Positions 49,191 to 60,169 of a stretch of DNA of 64,000 nucleotides are shown in pieces. The stretch is taken from assembly GCF_012489685.1 (NCBI RefSeq), contig NC_080046.1, forward strand, positions 35,737,176-35,801,175, given 5' to 3'. Position 1 is the first letter of the stretch, and every line of letters starts with the position of its first letter. Under the pieces are notes generated by a model. It made no database searches, was not told where the DNA came from, and was given only the letters and a program-made list of their open reading frames with translations. This stretch comes from Lotus japonicus (Eukaryota; Streptophyta; Magnoliopsida; Fabales; Fabaceae). A program made the translations under genes and the position numbers.

Positions 49191-49739
49191 ATATTTTTAC
49201 TGATTTAATCCGTCTAATTCGGCTGGCAGTTGAATAAAGTTGCTTCTTCTCTCCCAAAACTATATAAAATATGCTCAATTCTGGGTTCCGGGGCAAAAGT
49301 TATGGCTGTTTGAAGTTTGCAGCCGAATTAACCTTCAAAATTCAACCAGTTGGTTCCGTTTTCTATTTTTACTGATTTCCCCCGTTTAATTTTGCTGACA
49401 GTTGAATAAACTAGCTTCTTCTCTCCCAAAACCATATAAAATATGCTCAATTCTGGGTTCCGGGGCAAAAGTTATGGCTGTTTGAAGTTTGCAGCCGAAT
49501 TAACCTTCAAAATTCAACCAGTAGGTTCCGTTTTCTATTTTTACCGATGTCCCTCGTTTAATAAGGCTGACACTTGAATAAACTAGCTTCTTCTACCCCA
49601 AAAACATAAAATATATGCTCAATTCTGGGTTCCGGGGCAAAAGTTATGGTTGTTTCAAGTTTGCAGCCGAATTAACCTTCAAAATTAAACCTGTAGGTTC
49701 CGTTTTCAATTTTTGCCGATTTCCCCCGTTTAATTGGGC

Positions 49740-52440
49740 TGACACTTGAATAAAGTAGCTTCTTCTACCCCAAAAGCATATAAAATATGCTCAATTCTGG
49801 GTTCCGGGGCAAAAGTTATGGCTGTTTTAAAGTTGCAGCCGAGTTAACCTTCTAAATTCAACCTGTAGGTTCCGATTTATATTTTTACCGGTTTCCCCCG
49901 TTTAATTTGGGTGGCACTTGAATAAACTAGCTTCTTCTACCCCAAAAGCATATAAAATATACTCAATTCTGGGTTACGGGGCAAAAGTTAGGGCTGTTTG
50001 AAAGTTGCAGCCGAGTTAACCTTCAAAATTCAACCTGTAGGTTCCGATTTATATTTTTACCTGTTTCCCCCGTTTAATTCGGCTTGCAGGTGAATAAAGT
50101 CGCTTCTTCTCTCCCAAAACTATATAAAATATGCTCAATTCAGGGTTCCGGGGAAAAAGTTATGGCTGTTTGAAGTTTGCAGCCGAATTAACCTTCAAAA
50201 TTCAACCAGTAGGTTCCGTTTTCTATTTTTACCGATTTCCCCCGTTTAATTCGGCTGACAGTTGAATAAACTAGCTTCTTCTCTCCCAAAACCATATAAA
50301 ATAAGCTCAATTCTGGGTTCTGGGGCAAAAGTTATGGCTGTTTGAAGTTTGCAGCCGAATTAACCTTCAAAATTCAAACTGTAGGTTCCGTTTTCTATTT
50401 TTACCGGTTTCCCCCGTTTAATTCGGTTGGCACTTGAATAAACTAGCTTCTTCTACCCCAAAAGCATATAAAATATTCTCAATTCTGGGTTACGGGGCCA
50501 AAGTTAGGGCTGTTTGAAAGTTGCAGCCGAGTTAACCTTCAAAATTCAACCTGTAGGTTCCGATTTATATTTTTACCTGTTTCCCCCGTTTAATTCGGCT
50601 TGCAGGTGAATAAAGTCGCTTCGTCTCTCCCAAAACTATATAAAATATGCTCAATTCTGGGTTCCGGGGAAAAAGTTATTGCTGTTAGAAGTTTGCAGCC
50701 GAATTAACCTTCAAAATTCAACCAGTAGGTTCCGTTTTCTATTTTTACCGATTTCCCCCGTTTAATTCGGCTGATAGTTGAATAAACTAGCTTCTTCTCT
50801 CCCAAAACTATATAAAATATGCTCAATTCTGGGTTCCGGGGCAAAAGTTATGGCTGTTTGAAGTTTACAGCCGAATTAACCTTTAAAATACAACCAGTAG
50901 GTTCCGTTTTCTATTTTTACCGATTTCCCCCGTTTAATTCGGCTGACAGTTGAATAAACTAGCTCATTCTCTCCCAAAACCATATAAAATAAGCTCAATT
51001 TTGGGTTCCAGGGCAAAAGTTATGGCTGTTTGAAGTTTGCAGCCGAATTAACCTTCAAAATTCAACCAGTAGGTTCCGTTTTCTAGTTTTACCGATTTCC
51101 CCCGTTTAATTCGGCTGGCAGGTGAATAAAGTAGCTTCTTCTCTCCCAAAACCATATAAAATAAGCTCAATTTTGGGTTCCAGGGAAAAAGTTATGGCTG
51201 TTTGAAAGTTGGATGCGAGTTAACCTTCAAAATTCAACCTGTAGGTTCCGACTTATATTTTTACTGATTTCCCCCGTTTAATTCGACTGGCAGGTGAATA
51301 AAGTCGCTTCTTCTCTCCCAAAACTATATAAAATATGCTCAATTCTGGGTTCCGGGGCAAAAGTTATGGCTGTTTGAAGTTTGCAGCCGAATTAACCCTC
51401 AAAATTCAACCAGTAGGTTTCGTTTTCTATTTTTACTGATTTCCCCCGTTTAATTTTGCTGACAGTTGAATAAACTAGCTTCTTCTCTCCCAAAACCATA
51501 TAAAATATGCTCAATTCTGGGTTCCGGGGCAAAAGTTATGGCTGTTTGAAGTTTGCAGCCGAATTAACCTTCAAAATTCAACCAGTAGGTTCCGTTTTCT
51601 ATTTTTACCGATGTCCCCCGTTTAATTAGGCTGACACTTGAATAAAGTAGCTTCTTCTACACCAAAAACATAAAAAATATGCTCAATTCTGGGTTCCGGG
51701 GCAAAAGTTGTGGTTGTTTCAAGTTTGCAGCCGAATTAACCTTCAAAATTAAACCTGTAGGTTCCGTTTTCAATTTTTGAAGATTTCCCCCGTTTAATTG
51801 GGCAGACACTTGAATAAAGTAGCTTCTTCTACCCCAAAAGCATATAAAATATGCTCAATTCTGGGTTCCGGGGCAAAAGTTATGGCTGTTTGAAAGTTGC
51901 AGCCGAGTTAACCTTCTAAATTCAACCTGTAGGTTCCGATTTATATTTTTACCGGTTTCCCCCGTTTAATTTGGGTGGCACTTGAATAAACTAGCTTCTT
52001 CTACCCCAAAAGCATATAAAATATACTCAATTCTGGGTTACGGGGCAAAAGTTAGGGCTGTTTGAAAGTTGCAGCCGAGTTAACCTTCAAAATTCAACCT
52101 GTAGGTTCCGATTTATATTTTTACCTGTTTCCCCCGTTTAATTCGGCTTGCAGGTGAATAAAGTCGCTTCTTCTCTCCCAAAACTATATAAAATATGCTC
52201 AATTCAGGGTTCCGGGGAAAAAGTTATGGCTGTTTGAAGTTTGCAGCCGAATTAACCTTCAAAATTCAACCAGTAGGTTCCGTTTTCTATTTTTACCGAT
52301 TTCCCCCGTTTAATTCGGCTGACAGTTGAATAAACTAGCTTCTTCTCTCCCAAAACCATATAAAATAAGCTCAATTCTGGGTTCTGGGGCAAAAGTTATG
52401 GCTGTTTGAAGTTTGCAGCCGAATTAACCTTCAAAATTCA
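49740..52440. repeat. Satellite duplication with 2,064-bp (12-monomer) offset
   Basis: About 49740-50340 recurs at about 51800-52440. Markers are TTTAATTTGGGTGGCACTTG (GTGGCACTTG at 49911 and 51975) and AATTCAGGGTTCCGGGG. Confidence 0.7.
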
Positions 52441-55400
52441 ACCCGTAGGTTCCGTTTTCTATTTTTACCGATTTCCCCCGTTTAATGCGGCTGGCAGGTG
52501 AATAAAGTAGCTTCTTCTCTCCCAAAAGCATATAAAATATGCTCAATTCTGGGTTCCGGGGCAAAAGTTAGGGCTGTTTGAAAGTTGGATGCGAGTTAAC
52601 CTTCAAAATTCAACCAATAGGTTCCGTTTTCTATTTTTACCGATTTCCCCCGTTTACTTCGGCAGACAGTTGAATAAACTAGCTTCTTCTCTCCCAAAAC
52701 CATATAAAATAAGCTCAATTCTGGGTTCTGGGGCAAAAGTTATGGCTGTTTGAAGTTTGCAGCCGAATTAACCTTTAAAATTCAACCAGTAGGTTCCGAT
52801 TTATATTTTTACCGGTTTCCCCCGTTTAATTCGGCTGACCGTTGAATAAACTAGCTTCTTCTCTCCCAAAACCATATAAAATAAGCTCAATTATGGGTTC
52901 CGGGGCAAAAGTTATGGCTGTTTGAAGTTTGCAGCCGAATTAACCTTCAAAATACAACTAGTAGGTTCCGTTTTCTATTTTTACCGATTTCCCCCGTTTA
53001 ATTCGGCTGACAGTTGAATAAACTAGCTCATTCTCTCCCAAAACCATATAAAATAAGCTCAATTTTGGGTTCCAGGGCAAAAGTTATGGCTGTTTGAAGT
53101 TTGCAGCCGAATTAACCTTCAAAATTCAACCAGTAGGTTCCGTTTTCTATTTTTACCGATTTCCCCCGTTTAATTCGGCTGGCAGGTGAATAATGTAGCT
53201 TCTTCTCGCCCAAAAGCATATAAAATATGCTCAATTCTGGGTTCCGGGGCAAAAGTTAGGGCTGTTTGAAAGTTGGATGCGAGTTAACCTTCAAAATTCA
53301 ACCTGTAGGTTCCGATTTATATTTTAACCTGTTTCCCCCGTTTAATTCGGCTTGCAGGTGAATAAAGTCGCTTCTTCTCTCCCAAAACTATATAAAATAT
53401 GCTCAATTCAGGGTTCCGGGGAAAAAGTTATGGCTGTTTGAAGTTTGCAGCCGAATTAACCTTCAAAATTCAACCAGTAGGTTCCGTTTTCTATTTTTAC
53501 CGATTTCCCCCGTTTAATTCGGCTGACAGTTGAATAAACTAGCTTCTTCTCTCCCAAAACCATATAAAATAAGCTCAATTCTGGGTTCTGGGGCAAAAGT
53601 TATGGCTGTTTGAAGTTTGCAGCCGAATTAACCTTCAAAATTCAACCCGTAGGTTCCGTTTTCTATTTTTACCGATTTCCCCCGTTTAATGCGGCTGGCA
53701 GGTGAATAAAGTAGCTTCTTCTCTCCCAAAAGCATATAAAATATGCTCAATTCTGGGTTCCGGGGCAAAAGTTAGGGCTGTTTGAAAGTTGGATGCGAGT
53801 TAACCTTCAAAATTCAACCAATAGGTTCCGTTTTCTATTTTTACCGATTTCCCCCGTTTACTTCGGCAGACAGTTGAATAAACTAGCTTCTTCTCTCCCA
53901 AAACCATATAAAATAAGCTCAATTCTGGGTTCTGGGGCAAAAGTTATGGCTGTTTGAAGTTTGCAGCCGAATTAACCTTTAAAATTCAACCAGTAGGTTC
54001 CGATTTATATTTTTACCGGTTTCCCCCGTTTAATTCGGCTGACCGTTGAATAAACTAGCTTCTTCTCTCCCAAAACCATATAAAATAAGCTCAATTATGG
54101 GTTCCGGGGCAAAAGTTATGGCTGTTTGAAGTTTGCAGCCGAATTAACCTTCAAAATACAACTAGTAGGTTCCGTTTTCTATTTTTACCGATTTCCCCCG
54201 TTTAATTCGGCTGACAGTTGAATAAACTAGCTCATTCTCTCCCAAAACCATATAAAATAAGCTCAATTTTGGGTTCCAGGGCAAAAGTTATGGCTGTTTG
54301 AAGTTTGCAGCCGAATTAACCTTCAAAATTCAACCAGTAGGTTCCGTTTTCTATTTTTACCGATTTCCCCCGTTTAATTCGGCTGGCAGGTGAATAATGT
54401 AGCTTCTTCTCGCCCAAAAGCATATAAAATATGCTCAATTCTGGGTTCCGGGGCAAAAGTTAGGGCTGTTTGAAAGTTGGATGCGAGTTAACCTTCAAAA
54501 TTCAACCTGTAGGTTCCGATTTATATTTTTACCGGTTTCCCCCGTTTAATTCGGCTTGCAGGTGAATAAAGTCGCTTCTTCTCTCCCAAAACTATATAAA
54601 ATATGCTCAATTCTGGGTTCCGGGGCAAAAGTTATGGCTGTTTGAAGTTTACAGCCGAATTAACCTTCAAAATTCAACCAGTAGGTTCCGTTTTCTATTT
54701 TTACCATTTTCCCCCGTTTAATTCGGCTGATATTTGAATAAACTAGCTTCTTCTCTCCCAAAACCATATAAAATAAGCTCAATTCTGGGTTCTGGGGCAA
54801 AAGTTATGGCTGTTTGAAATTTGTAGCCGAATTAACCTTCAAAATTAAACCTGTAGGTTCCAATTTATATTTTTACCGGTTTCCCCTGTTTAATTCGGCT
54901 GGCATGTGAATAAAGTCGCTTCTTCTCTCCTAAAACTATATAAAATATGCTCAATTCTGGGTTCCGGGGAAAAAGTTAGGGCTGTTTGAAAGTAGCAGCC
55001 GAGTTAACCTTTAAAATTCAAACTGTAGGTTCCGTTTTCTATTTTTACCGGTTTCCCCCGTTTAATTCGGTTGGCACTTGAATAAACTAGCTTCTTCTAC
55101 CCCAAAAGCATATAAAATATTCTCAATTCTGGGTTACGGGGCCAAAGTTAGGGCTGTTTGAAAGTTGCAGCCGAGTTAACCTTCAAAATTCAACCTGTAG
55201 GTTCCGATTTATATTTTTACCTGTTTCCCCCGTTTAATTCGGCTTGCAGGTGAATAAAGTCGCTTCGTCTCTCCCAAAACTATATAAAATATGCTCAATT
55301 CTGGGTTCCGGGGAAAAAGTTATTGCTGTTAGAAGTTTGCAGCCGAATTAACCTTCAAAATTCAACCAGTAGGTTCCGTTTTCTATTTTTACCGATTTCC

Positions 55401-55940
55401 CCCGTTTAATTCGGCTGACAGTTGAATAAACTAGCTTCTTCTCTCCCAAAACTATATAAAATATGCTCAATTCTGGGTTCCGGGGCAAAAGTTATGGCTG
55501 TTTGAAGTTTACAGCCGAATTAACCTTTAAAATACAACCAGTAGGTTCCGTTTTCTATTTTTACCGATTTCCCCCGTTTAATTCGGCTGACAGTTGAATA
55601 AACTAGCTCATTCTCTCCCAAAACCATATAAAATAAGCTCAATTTTGGGTTCCAGGGCAAAAGTTATGGCTGTTTGAAGTTTGCAGCCGAATTAACCTTC
55701 AAAATTCAACCAGTAGGTTCCGTTTTCTAGTTTTACCGATTTCCCCCGTTTAATTCGGCTGGCAGGTGAATAAAGTAGCTTCTTCTCTCCCAAAACCATA
55801 TAAAATAAGCTCAATTTTGGGTTCCAGGGCAAAAGTTATGGCTGTTTGAAAGTTGGATGCGAGTTAACCTTCAAAATTCAACCTGTAGGTTCCGACTTAT
55901 ATTTTTACTGATTTCCCCCGTTTAATTCGACTGGCTGGTG
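50370..55940. repeat. 27-monomer-offset segmental duplication reaching the array edge
   Basis: About 50370-51290 recurs at about 55015-55935 with offset 4,644 bp. Markers in order are TACGGGGCCAAAG (50491/55135), GCTTCGTCTCTCCC, TTATTGCTGTTAGAAG and TTCTAGTTTTACCG. The second copy is the last satellite before the chromovirus. Confidence 0.75.
52090..54500. repeat. Tandem pair of a second 7-monomer (1,204 bp) higher-order repeat
   Basis: About 52090-53300 and 53300-54500 match almost throughout at an offset of 1,204 bp: AATTCAGGG at 52201 and 53405, CAACCCGTAGG, TTTAATGCGGCTGG, TTTACTTCGGCAGAC, GACCGTTGAAT, CAACTAGTAGG and GAATAATGTAGC all recur in order. The variant content differs from the repeat at 1-3220, but the unit length is the same. 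Confidence 0.85.
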
Positions 55941-56636
55941 AATAAAGTTGTAAGACCTGAATTTTCAGAACAAGCTAGTTTCCGACTCACGCGTAGGATC
56001 AGTGTAAGCGTGACAGGAGTTTGATATTTGAGGAAGATTAATGAAGAAGAAAGTTCAGGAATTGCTTGAGGAATGTTGCGTAGTTGTTTTCGGAGTTAGT
56101 GCGAGTCGTCTGCACACTTGCCTTAGGGCGAGCGTGTCCAGAATAGGCTATTTCGCTCTTAAAGCAACGTTTTGAGTGAGATTTCGAGCTCTCGGAAAAT
56201 TTAAAGATTCTCTTTATTTTTCCATCGACCAGCGTTTCATTTCGGAACTCTGGACTGTACGCACGATAGGTTTCACTTTTCGGATGTCCGCCGACGCTAA
56301 TTTCTTTGCTTCGAAACCCTATTTTCGAGCAATGGATGAAGATTTTTTCTATTCGGGACTTCTAACGAAGATTCCGTCCGCGTTGCCAGACTTGTTTCGA
56401 CATTTCCAATCTTTTTTCTGTTGGAAGTTTTGTCGTTTGAGCATCACAGCAAAAAGTAGTTTTTCGGGGCAGATTAACCGACACCGCTTTTGAGTTTTTC
56501 GATATCGTTTTTCCCAAATCTTAGATGTTTGTTTTGAGTTCTGGAATTCTGACGCTAGAATCTCTCTTAGAATTCCATGGTGATCGTGCTGCAAAAATCG
56601 GAATCGCGAAATTTTCATTTTCCCGCGATTTCGCCC

Positions 56637-56650
56637 GCCTATAAATAGGC
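56637..56650 (+). promoter_or_regulatory. TATA box of the Tekay LTR within a dyad
   Basis: TATAAATA at 56640-56647 lies inside the 6-bp inverted repeat GCCTAT-AA-ATAGGC, a good plant TATA context. It predicts a transcription start near 56670-56680 and hence a very long transcribed LTR part if the polyadenylation site is far downstream. The GAGAGAGAGGGAGAGG tract at 56700-56715 would lie in the leader. Confidence 0.6.
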
Positions 56651-58112
56651 GAAAAAGCTAATATCTTCTTCATTTTCACTCATTTGGCCGAAAATTGTAG
56701 AGAGAGAGGGAGAGGAGAGATTTCGAGAAATCTTGACCAATCTTCGTGCAGTTCGTCCCTACTTCTAGGTATCAAGGTAACTAACACGATTTCTACCTCT
56801 GATTGTTGTTTCTGTTGCGTTTCTGAAGCCGTTTCTGTGCTCTAAGTTTTGAGCTTTTTCTAAAATTGTCCGATTTCTCTGATTTCTCGCTTGGGTTATG
56901 TTCCTTATGTTCCCCTGAGTCTAAAACCTCTGTCAGTAAACTCTGTTTTTGATTCAGTTGTCCAGGATCTGAAAAATTGACTCAAAACTCTTTTTGTCTC
57001 ACATTTCGAAACTTTATTGTCGTAAAGCTATAATCTGACTTCGTGCCTTTAGGATTTGTTGTCACGGATGTCATGAGGATCGTTGCTGTCAAATTTGTTT
57101 TCAGAACTGATAACTTTGAAGTTTTGAGCCTTTATTTTGGACCAAAATGCCCCTGCGTAGTCGTATTTCGACCCGATTGTCCGAAAATTGTTCTGACAGT
57201 TTCTTTGCCTTAGTTTTACCCTAAAACTACCTTGTAAACTGATTTGATCGAAGAAAAAGAGCCGAAGCCCTTTTCTCCTTATGGCCGTGGGCTATTTCTA
57301 AGGGGGGGGAGTTTTTCGTTTTCGAAAACTTGTCCTTTCGTACCCGTTTGTCGTATTCTGAAGCTTTGATGCTTTGTCTATCGTTTATGTATTGTTTTGC
57401 GATCGAACTAATCGATTTTGTGTGGATTCTGCTTTGTTTTTCCTCCGAGGTTCAGTTGAAGGAACTTTGGAAGTTTCAAGGCATTCCTGTGAAGGAGATT
57501 TGATTTGCGAAGCTGGATCAGCTCGAGGTTAGGGCAACTTACTATATATTAGCTATGACTGCATGATAGGCGTCGATAAATTCGACTTATGTTTTATCTG
57601 ATGTTGTTTTTGATGATGAGTTGATGTTATGATGCTTTTCCATACTTGTGATGTTGTGCTTTTGTTGGATTGAGCGTTTTGACGCAATTTCGGAGTGGAG
57701 ATTCATTGATCTGGTGATCTTTGATATTTCGGGTTGGATGAACAACCCTAGGCAAGTCCAAATGTGGGGTTTGAGACTTAGCCATATGTTGGTTTACTTA
57801 GACTTTCCCCGGGAAATGTATTTTGGGTGGTTGATCTTTGAAAACTTAGAATGATAGAGCTTTGAAAAACTAAAGACTTGGGAAACTTAGACTTTGAGAA
57901 ATAAACTCATAACTTGACTAATTCGAATTGAAACAATTTTTATTAACGTTTAAGCATAGGAGAACTGAAGGGGAAAATATTTACGAAAGACGGGGAAAAG
58001 TCGACTTTGTTGTGGGTTTGGAGAGTTATCGGAATTGGGGGAAGCCACTAAGGTGAGCTATGGTGATGATTGAAAGTCACCGAATACTCTAGTACTCTTG
58101 GGGATTGTTGTG

Positions 58113-58262
58113 GAGCCGTGTTGTATTGACCGACACCTAGTGCTCTTGTTGTTTGGGCTGTGTTGTATTGACCGACACTAGACCCTTGTGTTTTCTTGTT
58201 GGAGTTGTGTTGTATTGACCGACACTTACTCCGAGTTGTGTTGTATTGACCGACACTAACTC
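58113..58262 (+). repeat. Hairpin cluster A in the Tekay LTR (four units)
   Basis: The 19-mer GTGTTGTATTGACCGACAC occurs four times (58118, 58160, 58207, 58238). Each has an inner GTGT/ACAC stem and an invariant 11-nt loop TGTATTGACCG. Outer arms differ between units but stay complementary: GAGC/GCTC (58113/58142), GGG/CCC (58155/58183), GGAGT/ACTCC (58201/58228), GAGTT/AACTC (58233/58258). Conserved loop plus compensatory stem changes point to selection on, or copying of, a folded structure. Confidence 0.8.
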
Positions 58263-58349
58263 ATTGGGTTGGTTGAGATTGGGTTGTGAGCTAAACACTT
58301 TCGTGGTAAGGGCGATTCGTTGTTTGGCTAACCACGTTGCATTCAATCG

Positions 58350-58586
58350 GGTGAATAACGGGAATGGTTCACCTGTGCATATCATGGTGAATAACGGGAA
58401 TGGTTCACCTTGCATTAATGATGAATAACGGGAATGGTTCATCATTCAGTGAATAACGGGAATGGTTCACCAAGGATGAATAACGGGAATGGTTCATCCA
58501 GGATGGATTTCATCCAGGATGGATAACGGGAATGGTCCATCCATAGTGAAAATGCTTCACTTGTGGCGAACGGGAACGCGTCACAA
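58350..58586 (+). repeat. Hairpin cluster B in the Tekay LTR (about seven or eight units)
   Basis: The 12-nt loop TAACGGGAATGG is closed by perfect stems that vary: GGTGAA/TTCACC (58350 and 58386), AATGATGAA/TTCATCATT (58417), GTGAA/TTCAC (58449), GGATGAA/TTCATCC (58474) and GGATGGA/TCCATCC (58517). Two degenerate units follow: AGTGAA/TTCACT with a 5-nt loop (58545), and TTGTGGCG/CGTCACAA with loop core AACGGGAA and one G-T pair (58561). Spacing is about 25-43 bp. A further, unrelated hairpin CGTGGT/ACCACG lies just upstream (58302-58336). Confidence 0.85.
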
Positions 58587-58823
58587 ATCCGGATTCATAT
58601 TGTGCATTTCACGCATACATTCATGCTGACTGAGACTGTGTGCTGTTTGTTTATTGAAGTAATGTTAGAGCCATAACATGCTAGGATTATTTATATGCTT
58701 ATATAACAACTTATATATATACCCCGTCACATGTTGTGTGTATATGTACTTATTGCTGTGAGTTGACCCTAGCGCCTTGGCTTTGTCTGTATGTTTGTCT
58801 TTGGGCGGTCGGCCTGCTGCCAG

Positions 58824-59492
58824 ATGTCGATGGCCGACTGGTTCTCGACGGTCTCTCCCTCGGGGGGGATCAGATATGAGTTGCTGGATAGGGATGCCCC
58901 CACCGCCTGGGTGATCGATGTGGCTGGTCATCGGGCGACGTATAGGGGAAGGGTCATGGAGGACCGGACGGATGAGCGAGGACGCCTGACGAGCGGAGTG
59001 CTACGGCGTATGGAGCTGAGTTTTGACTTGCCGCCCTCAGTTCATTGTGGACCAGGCACTGGACATGCACCACCTGCACCACCTCCGACTTCACCTTCTG
59101 TCGAGGAGGACCCAGAGGAGATCGAGCCTGCTGCTGCTGCTACATCTGTTGTGCCGCCTCCGGCTACTGCCATCGCTTCTACCGACGTGGCGTCGTCCTC
59201 TAGGCTCGTACAGTCGAGGAGGGAGTCTGTTGTCCCATCTGCCTCACGTCTCTTATCTTTCTCTTCACCGCACGGCTACCGTGTGGACCCCTTGATGAGG
59301 GTGGAGGAGGAGGATGTTCTCACAGGAGAGGTGGATGTGGAGACCGGCTCGACTAGGGCGGTGCGCAGGACAGTGAGGAGGGAGGTTATGGACTTGGACA
59401 CCGAGATGATTACGGTGGATTCCGACTCTGACTCCGAGAGCAGTGGGGAGAGCTACTCGCCGAGCAGCGATGAGGAGGAGGATGATTGGTGA
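58824..59492 (+). CDS. Acidic ORF inside the Tekay LTR, function unknown
   Basis: The frame is open from 58791. I prefer the ATG at 58824, or the next at 58830, giving about 220-222 residues. The N-terminal 70 residues look globular (MADWFSTVSPSGGIRYELL and ATYRGRVMEDRTDERGRL). A Pro/Ala/Ser-rich middle follows, and the C-terminus is very acidic and Ser-rich, with runs of Asp-Ser, Glu and a final DEEEDDW. There is no signal peptide, membrane segment or known catalytic motif. LTRs rarely hold long ORFs. This one could be an LTR-encoded accessory protein, a captured host fragment or chance. It lies 3' of the hairpin clusters and about 470 bp before the LTR end, so it would be present twice in a full element. 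Confidence 0.4.
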   Translation: MSMADWFSTVSPSGGIRYELLDRDAPTAWVIDVAGHRATYRGRVMEDRTDERGRLTSGVLRRMELSFDLPPSVHCGPGTGHAPPAPPPTSPSVEEDPEEIEPAAAATSVVPPPATAIASTDVASSSRLVQSRRESVVPSASRLLSFSSPHGYRVDPLMRVEEEDVLTGEVDVETGSTRAVRRTVRREVMDLDTEMITVDSDSDSESSGESYSPSSDEEEDDW

Positions 59493-59965
59493 GCTGAGCT
59501 GGGAGGGTAGGTTAGGATTAGCGACATTTTTTGTGTAGAGCTCTGATCGTCAGTTTCTTGTTGGGACAGGGTAGGTTCCGATGTGTGGCTTTTTGTGTGG
59601 TTCTTTTGAGGAGGATCACAGAGAGTCTGTCGGAGTATAGGGGTCTTCCTTTCAGGCCATTTTTGAGTGCCGACTTTCTCTTGGATAACTGTATTTTGAT
59701 ACTTTTACTCACAGTTCTGGTTTGTATATTTGCCTGCGGGCGTACTACTTTGGAGTCACTGCGGCTTCGCGTGACATGGAGTGCAGCCGAGGCTGTACAG
59801 ATGTATATATATTTGTATATCGGTTAGTTTAGTTGTTGGGTGTTGTCTCTACTTCTTTATCGCTTTGATTTAAAGGAAAGAAACGAAAAAAAAATTTACC
59901 TGTTTTCCGCGTAAAGTTTATTTTTGGTTACTAAAGTGACACCTGGAAGTCGGGGTGTTACATTG

Positions 59966-59977
59966 TGGTATCAGAGC
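59966..59977 (+). other. Primer binding site of the Tekay-type element (tRNA-iMet)
   Basis: TGGTATCAGAGC starts three bases after the LTR end and matches the complement of the 3' end of plant initiator methionine tRNA, the usual primer for Ty3/Gypsy chromoviruses. A leader of about 190 bp without obvious features leads to the Gag ATG. Confidence 0.92.
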
Positions 59978-60169
59978 TTAGTCGAGTCTTTTGGGAGTCT
60001 TTGGGGAACAGGTCTTCTGTGTTAGGTTGTGTGACTCTGCAAAGAGTGAAAATTGATTGTCTGCAGGACGATTTTTCGTTCTAATTGATTGCATGGTTGT
60101 TTAACCATATGTAATAGTTTGGTGCTATTCTACGAGTAGGACTAACCGTTTTCTTGGGGCTAACAGACG

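Larger units (their letters stand above)
18836..55948. repeat. 172-bp satellite array, block 3 (about 216 monomers)
   Basis: One uninterrupted head-to-tail array of the same satellite, all in one orientation. Monomer classes can be told apart by positions such as GTTTGAAGTTTGCAGCCGAATT, GAAAGTTGGATGCGAGTT, GAAAGTTGCTGCCGAGTT and the class with AAAACATAAAAAATATG and GTTTCAAGTTTG. Left of about 24 kb the GCTGCCGAG class occurs and the AAAACATAAAAAATATG class does not. Right of about 27 kb it is the reverse. Many segments recur at whole-monomer offsets (4, 6, 7, 9, 10, 12, 25 and 27 monomers). A few monomers are shortened (26146-26152 and about 26766). Short open frames here (for example 38895-39149) are translations of the repeat, not genes. 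The array stops at 55948, where a chromovirus LTR begins. Confidence 0.97.
55949..59962 (+). repeat. 5' LTR of the Tekay-type element, 4,014 bp
   Basis: The start TGTAAGACC and the end GGGTGTTACA form short inverted ends (TGTAA/TTACA). The end sits three bases before the primer binding site. It holds, in order: a TATA box at about 56640; about 1.4 kb (56700-58060) in which I see only low-significance short frames and a G-run at 57303-57310; two hairpin clusters (58113-58262 and 58350-58586); an acidic ORF (58824-59492); and an A-run at 59888-59896. The partner LTR is out of view, so the length rests on these borders. Confidence 0.88.

Noticed and set aside
18836..55948. CRISPR-like or spacer-bearing repeat array
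   Set aside because: The monomers abut without unique spacers, and the period of 172 bp in a plant-type context is satellite DNA.
56176..56618. Overlapping ORFs of 105 and 89 residues in the Tekay LTR upstream of and over the promoter region
   Set aside because: There is no motif, they lie upstream of the likely transcription start, and composition is as expected by chance.
58137..58445. 102-residue minus-strand ORF over the hairpin clusters
   Set aside because: It is repetitive translation of the hairpin repeats without independent support.
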